A DNA stretch of 60,404 nucleotides from an uncultured bacterium (GCA_905214715.1 CAJMMT010000013.1:1-60404), one strand, 5' to 3'. Shown: positions 26,974 to 36,477, counted from the first letter of the stretch. Numbers and translations are program-made. The notes: a model not told the origin generated them from the sequence alone.

Positions 26974-28155
26974 ATGGCACAAACAGCTATTAAAGCAATC
27001 CCAGCTAAGAGCAGTCTCGCTCAGCTGATTCCCGTGATGCTCTGTTTCTTTTCGATGGGTTTCGTAGATCTTGTCGGCACGGCTACAAACTATGTGCAGA
27101 AAGACCTTAACCTCTCTGAATCATCGGCATCACTATTTCCCTCGCTCGTGTTCTTCTGGTTCCTGATATTCTCGGTCCCGACCGGAATGCTGATGAACCG
27201 TATCGGACGAAAAAAGACCGTCCTCCTGTCTCTCGCCCTGACCCTCATCTCGCTCATGATACCTCTCTTCGGAGAAAGCTACATGATAATGCTTATATCG
27301 TTTTCTCTTCTCGGTATAGGCAACGCCATCATGCAAACATCTCTCAATCCTTTGGTGACCAACCTTATCAGCGGCGACAAACTTGCATCGACCCTTACAT
27401 TCGGACAATTTGTAAAAGCTATTTGCTCGTTCTCCGCCACAATGATCGCTCCCTGGGGGGCGACCGCGGCAATGACATTCGGGCTCAACTGGCGCGTAAT
27501 GTTCCTTATCTATGCCGCCATCTGTCTTCTCTCCATAGCCGCTCTCGGAGCCACACCTATTCAGGAAGAGCGTCCAGACAAAGTGTCAGGTGTTAAAGAA
27601 TGCGTAAAACTGCTGAGCCGTCCGTTCGTGCTGCTATGTTTCATCGGCATCATGTGTCACGTAGGTATCGACGTAGGCACAAACACCTATGCACCGAAAG
27701 TCATAGCGGAACGTCTCGGCCTTGCGCTGAACGAAGCTATATTCGGCACTACAATCTACTTTATATGCCGTACCGTAGGATGCTTTCTCGGAGCGTTCCT
27801 GCTGCGCGTAATGCCGGCACGCGTTTTCTTCGGCATTTCCGTACTGATGATGGCCGCCGGAATGGTAATTCTCATGACCGCCTCAGGTCTTTCCATGCTC
27901 TTCACCGGCATAGGCCTGATCGGCTTCGGCAACTCCAACGTTTTCTCCGTAGTATTCTCCCAGGCTCTTCTGAGCTCTCCTAATGAGAAGAACGAAGTTT
28001 CAGGTCTAATGATAATGGGATTGTTCGGAGGCACTATTTTCCCGCTCGCCATGGGCTTCGCGGCCGAAGCGATGGGCCAGATCGGTTCGGTAACCGTCAT
28101 GACTGCAGGAGTCATTTATCTTGCCGCCTACACTTTCTCCATGAAACATGAATAA
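26974..28155 (+). CDS. MFS sugar transporter, inner-membrane fructose importer (FucP-like, BT1758-like)
   Basis: The 393-residue protein has about 12 hydrophobic helices and the MFS signature between helices 2 and 3 (GMLMNRIGRKK). The N-terminal half (MGFVDLVGTATNYVQKDL) resembles the FucP sugar:H+ symporter branch. It lies 49 bp after the GH32 gene and 41 bp before fructokinase, so it should carry free fructose from periplasm to cytoplasm. Substrate assignment is by context. Confidence 0.9.
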   Translation: MAQTAIKAIPAKSSLAQLIPVMLCFFSMGFVDLVGTATNYVQKDLNLSESSASLFPSLVFFWFLIFSVPTGMLMNRIGRKKTVLLSLALTLISLMIPLFGESYMIMLISFSLLGIGNAIMQTSLNPLVTNLISGDKLASTLTFGQFVKAICSFSATMIAPWGATAAMTFGLNWRVMFLIYAAICLLSIAALGATPIQEERPDKVSGVKECVKLLSRPFVLLCFIGIMCHVGIDVGTNTYAPKVIAERLGLALNEAIFGTTIYFICRTVGCFLGAFLLRVMPARVFFGISVLMMAAGMVILMTASGLSMLFTGIGLIGFGNSNVFSVVFSQALLSSPNEKNEVSGLMIMGLFGGTIFPLAMGFAAEAMGQIGSVTVMTAGVIYLAAYTFSMKHE

Positions 28156-28196
28156 AACAAAAACTACCGTACACCCGGTAATCAAATAATCGAAAC

Positions 28197-29078
28197 ATGA
28201 AAGATTCAATCGTAGTCGGAATGGGCGAAGCCCTCTGGGATGTCCTTCCTGACGGAAAGAAAATAGGCGGAGCACCAGCCAACTTCGCCTACCATTGCGG
28301 CCAGTTCGGCATTAACAGCATAGCCGTAAGCGCTATAGGAGATGACAAATTGGGACAGGAACTCTCTGAACAGTTCGATGGAAAGAAACTGAAATACAAT
28401 CTTTCCACAGTACCCTACCCTACCGGAACGGTACAGGTGGAACTTGACGATGAAGGAGTGCCCCAGTATGAAATAAAAGAGAACGTGGCTTGGGACAATA
28501 TACCAATGACCGACGAGCTGAAACGCATAGCTTCGAAATGTAAAGCCATCTGCTTCGGTTCTCTCGCCCAGCGTAACGTAGTTTCACGTCAGACGATCAA
28601 CGCTTTTATCGATGCCATTCCCGCAGACAACGACGCATTGAAAGTATTCGACATAAACCTACGTCAGAATTTCTACACAAAAGAAATTCTCACCGAGTCT
28701 ATGAAGCGTTGTAATATTTTAAAAATCAACGATGAGGAGCTTGTTACGATATCGCGTCTCTTCGGCTATCCCGGTATCGACCTGCAGGACAAGTGCTGGA
28801 TTCTGCTTGGGAAATACAATCTTAAAATGCTTATACTGACCTGCGGAATAAACGGCAGCTATGTATTCGTACCCGGTAGTGTTTCGTTTGTTGAGACTCC
28901 AAAGGTAGATGTGGCCGACACAGTCGGGGCCGGCGATTCGTTCACCGCTGCCTTTATCTCCAGTCTGCTCAAAGGCAAAGATGTGATAGAAGCCCACAAG
29001 ACAGCCGTAGCCGTCTCGGCTTATGTATGCACTCAAAACGGTGCGATGCCCGACATACCTAAAGACCTGATAGACTGA
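28197..29078 (+). CDS. Fructokinase (PfkB family)
   Basis: The 293-residue kinase phosphorylates fructose, feeding glycolysis as fructose-6-phosphate. PfkB signatures are present: the N-terminal GGAPANFAYH substrate-binding segment (about 23-32) and the C-terminal DTVGAGDSFTAAF (about 241-253), whose GAGD Asp is the catalytic base. It is the last gene of the GH32-MFS-kinase operon and is followed within 33 bp by a strong terminator. The syntenic BT1757 is a fructokinase; fructose is therefore the best-supported substrate. Confidence 0.95.
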   Translation: MKDSIVVGMGEALWDVLPDGKKIGGAPANFAYHCGQFGINSIAVSAIGDDKLGQELSEQFDGKKLKYNLSTVPYPTGTVQVELDDEGVPQYEIKENVAWDNIPMTDELKRIASKCKAICFGSLAQRNVVSRQTINAFIDAIPADNDALKVFDINLRQNFYTKEILTESMKRCNILKINDEELVTISRLFGYPGIDLQDKCWILLGKYNLKMLILTCGINGSYVFVPGSVSFVETPKVDVADTVGAGDSFTAAFISSLLKGKDVIEAHKTAVAVSAYVCTQNGAMPDIPKDLID

Positions 29079-29110
29079 TAAGCTTTCCCTATAGATAGAT
29101 TATATTCGTT

Positions 29111-29154
29111 TCGGAGGGCCGGACTGCCATAATAAGTCCGGCCCTCCGATTTTT
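29111..29154 (+). terminator. Terminator of the fructokinase operon
   Basis: A perfect 15-bp GC-rich stem (29111-29125 with 29135-29149) and 9-nt loop are followed by five T. Confidence 0.95.
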
Positions 29155-29244
29155 AACATCAACTATTTTCGCCCCTTTGATTAACGAAAATCTCCGTTCA
29201 GCGCGGTTTTATGACATTTCAGTCATTTGCGTACAAAATATTTT

Positions 29245-29275
29245 TTTGCTCACTAACCTCAATTACTTAATTTTG
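29245..29275 (+). promoter_or_regulatory. Promoter of the seven-gene envelope operon
   Basis: TTTG at 29245-29248, a 19-nt spacer and TAATTTTG at 29268-29275 match the Bacteroidetes consensus. The first start codon is at 29325. Confidence 0.75.
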
Positions 29276-29324
29276 AATTTGAATACTCTGTAAATACTTA
29301 CAATTTACTTAAACCATACATGAA

Positions 29325-30095
29325 ATGAAAAAATTCTTACTTCTCGGATTGGGTACCGTTCTCGCCCTTTCCGCCAACGCTCAGTTCACATCCGGCGGTG
29401 CAGCCGGCGAAAGTGAAAGCACACCTCGCACATCTCTCGCCGAACAGATGAGCCAGAGCCGCAACGTCAGCTACTCTGACAAAAGCTCCACAAGCAACTA
29501 CTCCGGTCGTTTCGGCCTCGGCTATAATATGTGGAGCACCATGCCTTCCCAAGGAGATGGTGCAAACTACAACGGTGTATATCTAGAGTGGCTCGATGCC
29601 GTAAGTTGCAGCAAATCAATACCTCTCTACTTTGATTGGGGTTTCAATCTGAACTACAACTACCGCAAGGATGAGACAGAATCAACTAAAGTCACTTCCA
29701 ATCTATTTCAGATAGCAGTACCACTGCAGGTTGAATATCGTCTACCTGTAGGCGAGAAGGTTCATATCTCACCCTATCTCGGACTCATAGCTCGCGTAAA
29801 CATTCTCGGTTCCGGCACATCTGAATATGAAACCGTTGGATACACAAGCGGCTCCAAATACTCCGCTCCCAGATCTTATACTAAAAAAGAATCGAAAGAC
29901 ATCAACTACTTCGACAAGGATGACATGGGCAGCTCCGAGGCTTGTTGGAAGCGTTTCCAGCTTGGATGGAACATCGGTGTCAACTTTGACTTCAACAAGT
30001 TCTATATCGGTCTTTCTTACGGCACCGATTTCATGGAAATCGCCAAGAAATGCCACTCCGGCACATTCAAAGTCGGAATCGGCGTAGCTTATTGA
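29325..30095 (+). CDS. Outer-membrane beta-barrel protein, first gene of envelope operon
   Basis: The 256-residue product has a signal peptide (about 1-19, SANA-Q), a Ser/Gly/Thr-rich linker (about 22-60) and then alternating amphipathic strands (FDWGFNLNYNYRK, LQVEYRLPVG, VHISPYLGLIARV) ending in a strand near FKVGIGVAY. This fits an 8-strand OmpA/OmpW-like barrel. I do not recognise a specific family. It is followed after 9 bp by the next gene and begins an operon whose other products are all exported. Confidence 0.75.
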   Translation: MKKFLLLGLGTVLALSANAQFTSGGAAGESESTPRTSLAEQMSQSRNVSYSDKSSTSNYSGRFGLGYNMWSTMPSQGDGANYNGVYLEWLDAVSCSKSIPLYFDWGFNLNYNYRKDETESTKVTSNLFQIAVPLQVEYRLPVGEKVHISPYLGLIARVNILGSGTSEYETVGYTSGSKYSAPRSYTKKESKDINYFDKDDMGSSEACWKRFQLGWNIGVNFDFNKFYIGLSYGTDFMEIAKKCHSGTFKVGIGVAY

Positions 30096-30104
30096 TAATC
30101 ACTG

Positions 30105-30593
30105 ATGAGAACTATACTCAAAATCGTTCTGCTCCTGGCAATGCTGTTGCCGGGGGCAGACCTTTTCGCTAAAGGCGAAAAGCAACTTACCATGCCTTAT
30201 CAGATAGAGGGCACCGGAAAGACCGCTTCGCAAGGCTCATATCTCGTAAACGTTACCGTAACCTCGAAAAAAAACAAAATAGATGATGCGGAGGTTGCGA
30301 AATGTGCCGTTCACGGAGTATTGTTCCGCGGATTCTCGGCGAAAGGCTCATTGTCAGCCCAGAAACCGCTGGCACGCTCGGCGGCAGCCGAAGCTGAACA
30401 TGCTGATTTCTTCGAACCTTTCTTCAAGGAAGGTACAGCAACACGTTATGCCAGCACGGTTCCGGGCTCGCGTACCGTGGTAAAGGTAGGCAAACAGTAT
30501 CAGATTTCCGAAACCGTCGAGGTCCGCAAAGACCAATTACGTTCCGACCTTCAGGAGGCAGGCGTTTTAAAAGGACTCTCTTCGGGCTTTTGA
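30105..30593 (+). CDS. Small exported protein, paralogue of the next gene
   Basis: The 162-residue protein has a signal peptide (about 1-22, DLFA-K). Its mature part shares a pattern with the next gene: K-x2-DAxxxCxxxAxxxVLFRG, then DFFxxFF, then a C-terminal segment with Val-rich strands. The conserved CAVHGVLFRGFS block suggests a shared fold. No lipobox is seen, so it is expected in the periplasm, whereas its paralogue is lipid-anchored. Function unknown; together they may form an anchored and a soluble partner. Confidence 0.7.
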   Translation: MRTILKIVLLLAMLLPGADLFAKGEKQLTMPYQIEGTGKTASQGSYLVNVTVTSKKNKIDDAEVAKCAVHGVLFRGFSAKGSLSAQKPLARSAAAEAEHADFFEPFFKEGTATRYASTVPGSRTVVKVGKQYQISETVEVRKDQLRSDLQEAGVLKGLSSGF

Positions 30594-30619
30594 TTTGAAC
30601 TTCATATATATGAGACTAT

Positions 30620-31111
30620 ATGAGACACTCATCCATAATCTTAATAGCCATAACGATGCTGGCCTTTTTAGCCTCAGGATGCAATTCCGCCAGGGAGGTC
30701 AGCAGCGCTATAGCCACAACCGACTTTGAAGTAAGCTGTCTTAACTGCGACAACGGTGTGCAGTTGCTTCGCTCCTGGGGAAAGGGCAACAACAAATCTG
30801 ACGCACTTACGCAATGCCGCAAAGCGGCTCTCGAGGCGGTACTCTTCAGGGGTATAACAAAAGGGAGCGGCAATTGCTCGCCGAAACCACTTCTCCCGGC
30901 GGCTAACGCCCGCGAGAACAACCGCGATTTTTTCAACAATTTCTTCAGCACAAAAGGAGCCTGGAAAAAATTTGCCCGGCTCGATGAAAAGCGCGGATCG
31001 CGCCTCGCATCCAAAAACTCCACTATCGAGAACTGGGAGGCTACCGTATCGGTAGATCGCAACGCACTGGCTCAATATCTTATGGAGAATGGGTTCCAGG
31101 TAGCGCTCTGA
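30620..31111 (+). CDS. Small lipoprotein, paralogue of the preceding gene
   Basis: The 163-residue product has a canonical lipoprotein signal (FLASGC, Cys21). The mature domain contains DALTQCRKAALEAVLFRGI and DFFNNFFSTKG, matching the spacing of CAVHGVLFRG and DFFEPFFKEG in the neighbour, so they arose by duplication. Sequence identity outside these blocks is low. It is separated from both neighbours by about 30 bp. The repeated Cys-x-n-VLFRG element recalls LPP20/TolB-type envelope lipoproteins only loosely; no name is assigned. Confidence 0.7.
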   Translation: MRHSSIILIAITMLAFLASGCNSAREVSSAIATTDFEVSCLNCDNGVQLLRSWGKGNNKSDALTQCRKAALEAVLFRGITKGSGNCSPKPLLPAANARENNRDFFNNFFSTKGAWKKFARLDEKRGSRLASKNSTIENWEATVSVDRNALAQYLMENGFQVAL

Positions 31112-31141
31112 TCTGACCCGTGCTCCAATAATACCACCCTT

Positions 31142-32095
31142 ATGAAACTGAAATTTCTCTCTATAATACTCTGCTCACTGTTACCGCTGTTTGCATTCGG
31201 GCAGGCCAAGAAACCTACCATAATGGTAGTTCCCGCCGATTCCTGGTGTTTCGAGAACGGTTACTACACCACTCACGACAACCAGGGGCGGCAACAGAAA
31301 ATTGTAGATTACGAACGCGCCGTAACCGAAAATTCCGATTTGCTAAGTGTAACCACTAAAATCGGAGAACTGATGGCAGACCAGGGTATGCCTCTTAAGG
31401 ATCTTTCTGCCGCCATCAAAAGCGTGAACCGTAACATGGAGGAAGATGAACTTACCGCAAGTTCCACTTCAGGCGCATCGCTTGCCGAAACACCGTTGCA
31501 AAGACTCGCCAACCGCGCCAAGGCCGACATTATTGTTGAGGTGGCGTGGAAGGTAAACACAACAGGACCTAAAAAATCGGTTACCTACACGTTACGCGGA
31601 CTTGATGCATACACCGACAAGCAGGTAGCCGCCGCCCAAGGCACCGGTGCCCCATCTTTCTCAGCCGAAATACCCCTCCTTATAGAAGAGGCGGTAATAG
31701 GCAAGATGGACAATTTCACCGCCCAGCTGCAGAGCCATTTCGACGATCTTTTCGAGAACGGCCGCGAAGTAGCCGTTACAATACAGGTGTTCGACAACGG
31801 TTCCGGTCTATCGCTCGAAAGCGAATATGACGGCGATGAATTAACCGATATCATAGATGACTGGATGGCCTCGAATACCGTAAATCACCGCTACAGTCTA
31901 TCTGATGCCGATGAAACCCGCATGGTGTTCGAACAGGTCCGCATACCGCTTTACCGCGATAACGGCAACCCAATGGACACCCGCCATTTCGTGAACTCCC
32001 TTCGCAAATTCCTGTCAAAAGCCCCTTATTCCATAACCTCGAAAGTCGTTACCAAGGGACTTGGCAAAGCAAACTTAATCCTCGGAGAAAAATGA
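31142..32095 (+). CDS. DUF6175-like exported protein
   Basis: The 317-residue product has a signal peptide (about 1-20, FAFG-Q) followed at once by KKPTIMVVPADSWC, the hallmark I associate with the DUF6175 family of Bacteroidales. The middle (about 110-160) contains AKADIIVEVAWKV. That alternating pattern resembles the nucleotide-like folds of CsgG/TolB-type envelope proteins. No catalytic motif is visible. The stop overlaps the next start as ATGA, so translation is coupled. The family name is from memory and unverified. Confidence 0.65.
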   Translation: MKLKFLSIILCSLLPLFAFGQAKKPTIMVVPADSWCFENGYYTTHDNQGRQQKIVDYERAVTENSDLLSVTTKIGELMADQGMPLKDLSAAIKSVNRNMEEDELTASSTSGASLAETPLQRLANRAKADIIVEVAWKVNTTGPKKSVTYTLRGLDAYTDKQVAAAQGTGAPSFSAEIPLLIEEAVIGKMDNFTAQLQSHFDDLFENGREVAVTIQVFDNGSGLSLESEYDGDELTDIIDDWMASNTVNHRYSLSDADETRMVFEQVRIPLYRDNGNPMDTRHFVNSLRKFLSKAPYSITSKVVTKGLGKANLILGEK

Positions 32096-33015
32096 AAAAG
32101 ATATTATCGGCCTCTATAGGCTTTTTGCTCGGCATATCCGCCGTATGGGCCGACTGCCGGATTGAACTTAACATACTTCCGGCTTCCGGCAAAGATATCC
32201 CGCAGGCCACAGCCGAGGCGCTCACTACAAGACTTACGTCGGCCGCCGTATCTTCGGGCGCGGTAAGCGCCAACTCCGGTTCGCCATTTTACCTTACGGC
32301 ACGTTTTGACCATCTTAACACCGGCACATTGCCCGGCCCTCCGCGGCAACACACTCTTACCACAGAACTTACCTTACTCATAGGGAACGCAGAAACTCAG
32401 ACCGTAATAGCGTCCAAAACCCTGACACTTAAAGGAGCCGGTACTTCCGAGCAGAAGGCCCTGCAAAATGCCCTGCGCATTGTGAACGGGAACAACGCGT
32501 CTATACGCGACTTCATAGCCGGAGGGCGCCAACAGGTTGTTGATTATTACGACGCTCACGCTCCCCAGCTCATGGTTCAGGCTGAAAAGGCCGCCGATAC
32601 CGGCGAGTACGGCAAGGCTCTTTTCCTGCTTACCCAGATTCCGGAATGTTCTTCAGCCTATTCCTCTACTCTTCCATGGGTAAGGAAGTACTATTCACTT
32701 TATGCAGACCGGGAAGGCGAGCTCCTGCTGAAACAGGCCCGCATGGCATGGTCTACCGACCAAACCCCGGCGGGGGCTTCCGACGCGGCGGAAATTCTGG
32801 CTACAATACCGGTAGATTCAAGATATGCCAAAGAGGCCGATAAACTATTCGACGAAATCACAGCCCAGCTGAAAGACGACCATCGTTTCGAGACCCGTCA
32901 GAAATATGCGGATTCCCTGGACCTCGAAAAACGTAGCATCGAGGCCGCAAAACAGGTAGGTACAGCCTGGGGCAACGGACAGAAGTCCAATACCACCATT
33001 ATTCCCGGTCTGTGA
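32092..33015 (+). CDS. Exported protein of unknown function, alpha-helical C-terminal half
   Basis: The 307-residue protein has a signal peptide (about 1-20, VWA-D). The N-terminal half (about 22-150) is beta-rich and resembles a CsgG-like fold in pattern (LTARFDHLN, TVIASKTLTLKGAG). The C-terminal half (about 155-300) is helical with repeated Ala/Leu patterns suggestive of TPR-like packing (AEKAADTGEYGKALFLLTQIPE). This combination suggests a periplasmic assembly or scaffold protein. It is translationally coupled to the DUF6175-like gene. Confidence 0.6.
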   Translation: MKKILSASIGFLLGISAVWADCRIELNILPASGKDIPQATAEALTTRLTSAAVSSGAVSANSGSPFYLTARFDHLNTGTLPGPPRQHTLTTELTLLIGNAETQTVIASKTLTLKGAGTSEQKALQNALRIVNGNNASIRDFIAGGRQQVVDYYDAHAPQLMVQAEKAADTGEYGKALFLLTQIPECSSAYSSTLPWVRKYYSLYADREGELLLKQARMAWSTDQTPAGASDAAEILATIPVDSRYAKEADKLFDEITAQLKDDHRFETRQKYADSLDLEKRSIEAAKQVGTAWGNGQKSNTTIIPGL

Positions 33016-33061
33016 TAGGTCGATACTTACTCATAATATTCGGACTTCAAGAAACTTAGCG

Positions 33062-34855
33062 ATGAAGATAATAGACATATATGCAGGTATAATGTGCCTG
33101 CTCCTCCCTTTGGCGGCCTTCGGACAGACTGAAGTTCTGACTCCACAGGCCAACCAGAAGGGGAAATACGGCTATGTGTCGGCCAACGGCGAATTCGTGA
33201 TTTCGCCGCAATACGATGAAGCCAAACCCTTCTTTCAAGGTAAGGCCATAGTACGCAAAGGGAATCACTTTGGCGTTATAGACGAAAATAACAAGACCGT
33301 CATACCGCTGAATTATAATCTTATTTCACCGGCCGACGAGAACACTTACATGGTGGCTGTCGACGGGAAAATAAAAGATGGCAGACTCATCGACGAGAAG
33401 TATGGCTTCATCTCTACCTCCGGTCAGGTCATAATAAAGCCGGAATATGTAGAGATGTCGGAATTTGACCGGCACGGGCTGGCAGCCATACGCCACAAGT
33501 CCGGCAAATGCGGTTTCATAGACCGCAACTACCATTTTGTGATTCCGGCGGAGTTCGATTACGTAGGGTTGTTCAACAATAAAGGAGTGAACTGGCTGAA
33601 CAAAGGTGGTCGTCCCAATGAAAACGGACAGGTAAGGGGTGGACGCTTCTTCCTCGTAACCGCAGACGGCAATATGTTCATACCTGGCGAACATGTGGCC
33701 ATAGGATATTTCGCACCAAACAAAGCCAACTATTCCAAGGAATGGCTCAATTCTCTAAAACCTACATACAAACGCATATGGAGCGATGGAGACCAATCCT
33801 ACTATTTTCAAAAGAAAACATATCTGAACACAACGCCGGGCTCACGCATTCCCGATGATATGAACGGGTTCTGGACAGCTCCCGATCCAGACGGATACCG
33901 AAACGGTGTCTACGATGCCGAAGGCCGTACTATCATTGAACCCGGGAAGTACTACGGCGCTCTCTATCCCGATGGTGAGATTTCGATCGTAATCCCGAAA
34001 AAGGACCAGATGAATTACCTGAATACCCGTACAGGACAGATGGTGCTGACTAAAAACATCGACTCCGCGTTCGGATTCCGGAATGGATATGCAGTATGCA
34101 AGGTAGGCAATGAATATTTTATCGTAGACGAAAAAGGAGGATGCTGTTCCAAGGGATACGATCTCATTTTCCCCGGGAAAGACGGCATGCACATAGTTTC
34201 CGGTCGCAACGGCTTTGGCCTGATAGGTTTTGACGGCCATGAGATAATACCCTGTACCGCACCTGATATATGGCCCATACGTGATGGATTATGCATTGTG
34301 AAGGTCGGCTCTTCTTTCGCATACGCTGGAAAGAATGGGTTCGCGACCCAGGCGATCTTTTCCGATGCCAACAATTTCTATCAGGGATATACATGGGCAA
34401 AACAGAATGGCGCATGGGATCTTTACGATACTTCTTTCCGTAAGATCACGACAAAACCCGTATCGAGTGGCATCTACAGCATCGAGTCGTCGGTATTCTG
34501 GGGGAAGGACATAATCAGCCGTCAATATAATTGTTATAGCCTTAAAGATGGCTCGCAGTTGTTTGCCAATTCCTATTCCGATGTGGGTAATTTCAGCGCC
34601 AACCGAAAAGACGTGGCCCTGGTGGCCAGCCCGGACGACAGCAAAAGATGGGGAGTGATAGACCTCCAAGGCAATGAACTAATCCCGTGCATGTTTGATA
34701 AAGAGCTCGCATTGAAGGCCTACGACATGTATCTTGAAAACGACCGCCGCCCATGGACTGCCTACGACACCCATTTCCTGAACCTGCGCCATAATCCGGC
34801 ACGTAACAAATTCAGCCTTACCAACAAGATAGACGAATCTTTCTGGGATTTCTGA
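33062..34855 (+). CDS. Secreted WG-repeat protein
   Basis: The 597-residue product has a signal peptide (about 1-20, AFG-Q) and many WG/KWG-type beta repeats of about 50 residues. Examples are KYGYVSANGEFVISPQYDEA, KYGFISTSGQVIIKPEYVE and CGFIDRNYHFVIPAEFDYV, with later copies near GFGLIGFDGHEIIP and WGVIDLQGNELIP. Such repeats make extended or propeller-like binding surfaces on exported proteins; the ligand is unknown. It lies 46 bp after the preceding gene. Its place in an all-exported operon suggests a surface or periplasmic binding role. Confidence 0.85.
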   Translation: MKIIDIYAGIMCLLLPLAAFGQTEVLTPQANQKGKYGYVSANGEFVISPQYDEAKPFFQGKAIVRKGNHFGVIDENNKTVIPLNYNLISPADENTYMVAVDGKIKDGRLIDEKYGFISTSGQVIIKPEYVEMSEFDRHGLAAIRHKSGKCGFIDRNYHFVIPAEFDYVGLFNNKGVNWLNKGGRPNENGQVRGGRFFLVTADGNMFIPGEHVAIGYFAPNKANYSKEWLNSLKPTYKRIWSDGDQSYYFQKKTYLNTTPGSRIPDDMNGFWTAPDPDGYRNGVYDAEGRTIIEPGKYYGALYPDGEISIVIPKKDQMNYLNTRTGQMVLTKNIDSAFGFRNGYAVCKVGNEYFIVDEKGGCCSKGYDLIFPGKDGMHIVSGRNGFGLIGFDGHEIIPCTAPDIWPIRDGLCIVKVGSSFAYAGKNGFATQAIFSDANNFYQGYTWAKQNGAWDLYDTSFRKITTKPVSSGIYSIESSVFWGKDIISRQYNCYSLKDGSQLFANSYSDVGNFSANRKDVALVASPDDSKRWGVIDLQGNELIPCMFDKELALKAYDMYLENDRRPWTAYDTHFLNLRHNPARNKFSLTNKIDESFWDF

Positions 34856-34920
34856 TTCCATTACCGGAATCATTAGTCAAGAGTCTATATAGAGCCTGTT
34901 TAATAATAACTTGTATAGAA

Positions 34921-36168
34921 ATGATGAGATTTTTCAAACCAATATATAAGACCGTTCTAACCTTTATGTTGGCGGCTTTATCGATACAGACGGCTTACCC
35001 TGCTGTCCAATCAGCCGACTCGCTTAGATACCGCCGCTCATCGTTGTGCAGTTTCCTTATAAAACACAACGAGGACAAATTTGCCCAGGAGATTGAAGAT
35101 CAGTTTCTGAACATTCCTATCGATGGTCAGTTCAATGACCACAACCTGTCGATAAGAGTGCTTAACGTTCAGGCCAAGAACGATTATGCCCTGAGCATAG
35201 CCAATTTCATAGAGAATAACAATATTGCCTCACGCCTGGTAGGCAAATGGTTTAACCGCAATGTCTTCACAGGTGAATGCGACCTCAATACCGTAAAACA
35301 ACGTGGTCTTTACGATGCATCGGCACTTGACCATGAACTCGCGTCGCGTTCGTCGTTGGGCAAAGCCCTTCTCGAAGATGCAGGAGAAGACCTTATAGGA
35401 CGTACATATGTGCTTATGAACGAGATCACATATGTAGACCGTGGTGAGCAATCCGCCACATGGGGCGCAGTTGGTGGGATATTCGCGGCAGCTCTCGGGG
35501 CAGGCCTTGGTCTCGATGCCGACCTCTCCTCGGCCCTCGGCAACACAACCCAAGCCCTGATATCATCCTACAAGGGTTTTTCGGTAAAGATTCGTACATT
35601 ACTGTTCCGTCTCGTCTGGGATGAGCAGACTGCCAACATGTTTTACACCAAGCATTATGGAGTGACAGGCGACCCGAATCTCTCAGGCACTAAGATGGCC
35701 TTCGATCTCGACCGGCCAAACTACCGCATGGAATATGTAGGCGAGATCATATCGAAAGGTGGCAAAACTTCATTCTTAGGTATAAGCGAGGAGGAACCTC
35801 AGCTGATGATACGCAAGGCGTGTCAGCGTGCATTGGAAGAGAATATCTCTGACCTTCAGACCAAATATGAAGAATTCCGGATCAAATCCCCGATAATAGC
35901 GGTTGAACCTGAAATCACTGCTCAAATAGGACTTAAGGAGGGAGTAACTCCACAAAGCCGTTTCGAGGTATTGGAAACCGTGGAGAAGAACGGCAAACGC
36001 GAATACAAGCGTGTAGGCGTGGTACGTCCCGTAAACGGCAAGATATGGGACAACCGTTTCATGGCAAGCGAAGAGGGAGCATACGGAGCCGACTTCGGCC
36101 ACACCACCTTCAAGGTAGAGTCAGGCCGCAACTTCTACCCCGGTCTGTTGCTACGTCGTATGGACTGA
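34921..36168 (+). CDS. Exported protein of unknown function, last gene of envelope operon
   Basis: The 415-residue product starts with a signal peptide (about 1-28). Mid-protein there is a Gly/Ala-rich stretch (GGIFAAALGAGLGLDADL, about residues 180-200) that could enter a membrane or pack as a helical hairpin. The C-terminal 100 residues are beta-rich (AQIGLKEGVTPQSRFEVLE), like a carboxylate-clamp or SH3-like module. I do not recognise the family, but the strong local conservation signals (LIKHNEDKFAQEIEDQFLNI) read like a conserved Bacteroidales protein. The operon ends 15 bp later in a strong terminator. Confidence 0.65.
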   Translation: MMRFFKPIYKTVLTFMLAALSIQTAYPAVQSADSLRYRRSSLCSFLIKHNEDKFAQEIEDQFLNIPIDGQFNDHNLSIRVLNVQAKNDYALSIANFIENNNIASRLVGKWFNRNVFTGECDLNTVKQRGLYDASALDHELASRSSLGKALLEDAGEDLIGRTYVLMNEITYVDRGEQSATWGAVGGIFAAALGAGLGLDADLSSALGNTTQALISSYKGFSVKIRTLLFRLVWDEQTANMFYTKHYGVTGDPNLSGTKMAFDLDRPNYRMEYVGEIISKGGKTSFLGISEEEPQLMIRKACQRALEENISDLQTKYEEFRIKSPIIAVEPEITAQIGLKEGVTPQSRFEVLETVEKNGKREYKRVGVVRPVNGKIWDNRFMASEEGAYGADFGHTTFKVESGRNFYPGLLLRRMD

Positions 36169-36183
36169 GCATATGTTTAGTTT

Positions 36184-36221
36184 GAGGAGGCCGCATCGAA
36201 CTATGCGGCCTCCTCCTTTTT
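36184..36221 (+). terminator. Terminator of the envelope operon
   Basis: A perfect 13-bp stem (36184-36196 with 36203-36215), 6-nt loop, then CTTTTT. Confidence 0.95.
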
Positions 36222-36422
36222 ACCCCGTTCGGAAACATAAGTAAGTCATCCTTAAGGAGCTGCGAAGAATAAACGCACATATTAGAGGTGATTATTTTGA
36301 GATGATTCCGAAAGCCGAAGATGGCGCAATGCAGGTTGCCACCTATGAAACCTTGTTGAAGCAGTCGAAAAGAAAAAGGGAAAAGAAACCCTCATATGTG
36401 AAATCAAAAAATGGTGGAAACA
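36222..36422. other. Gap between envelope operon and tRNA-Ser promoter
   Basis: About 200 bp with no supported gene. A frame opening with ATG at 36302 runs into the tRNA gene and is taken as chance, though its Lys/Arg-rich start could be a gene remnant. Confidence 0.4.
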
Positions 36423-36454
36423 TTTGGCGACCTCAAAAAAAAGCTATAAATTTG
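36423..36454 (+). promoter_or_regulatory. tRNA-Ser promoter
   Basis: TTTG at 36423-36426, a 20-nt spacer and TAAATTTG at 36447-36454, a perfect Bacteroidetes promoter 23 bp upstream of the tRNA 5' end. Confidence 0.85.
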
Positions 36455-36477
36455 TACTCGCTATCGGAAACATCAAA

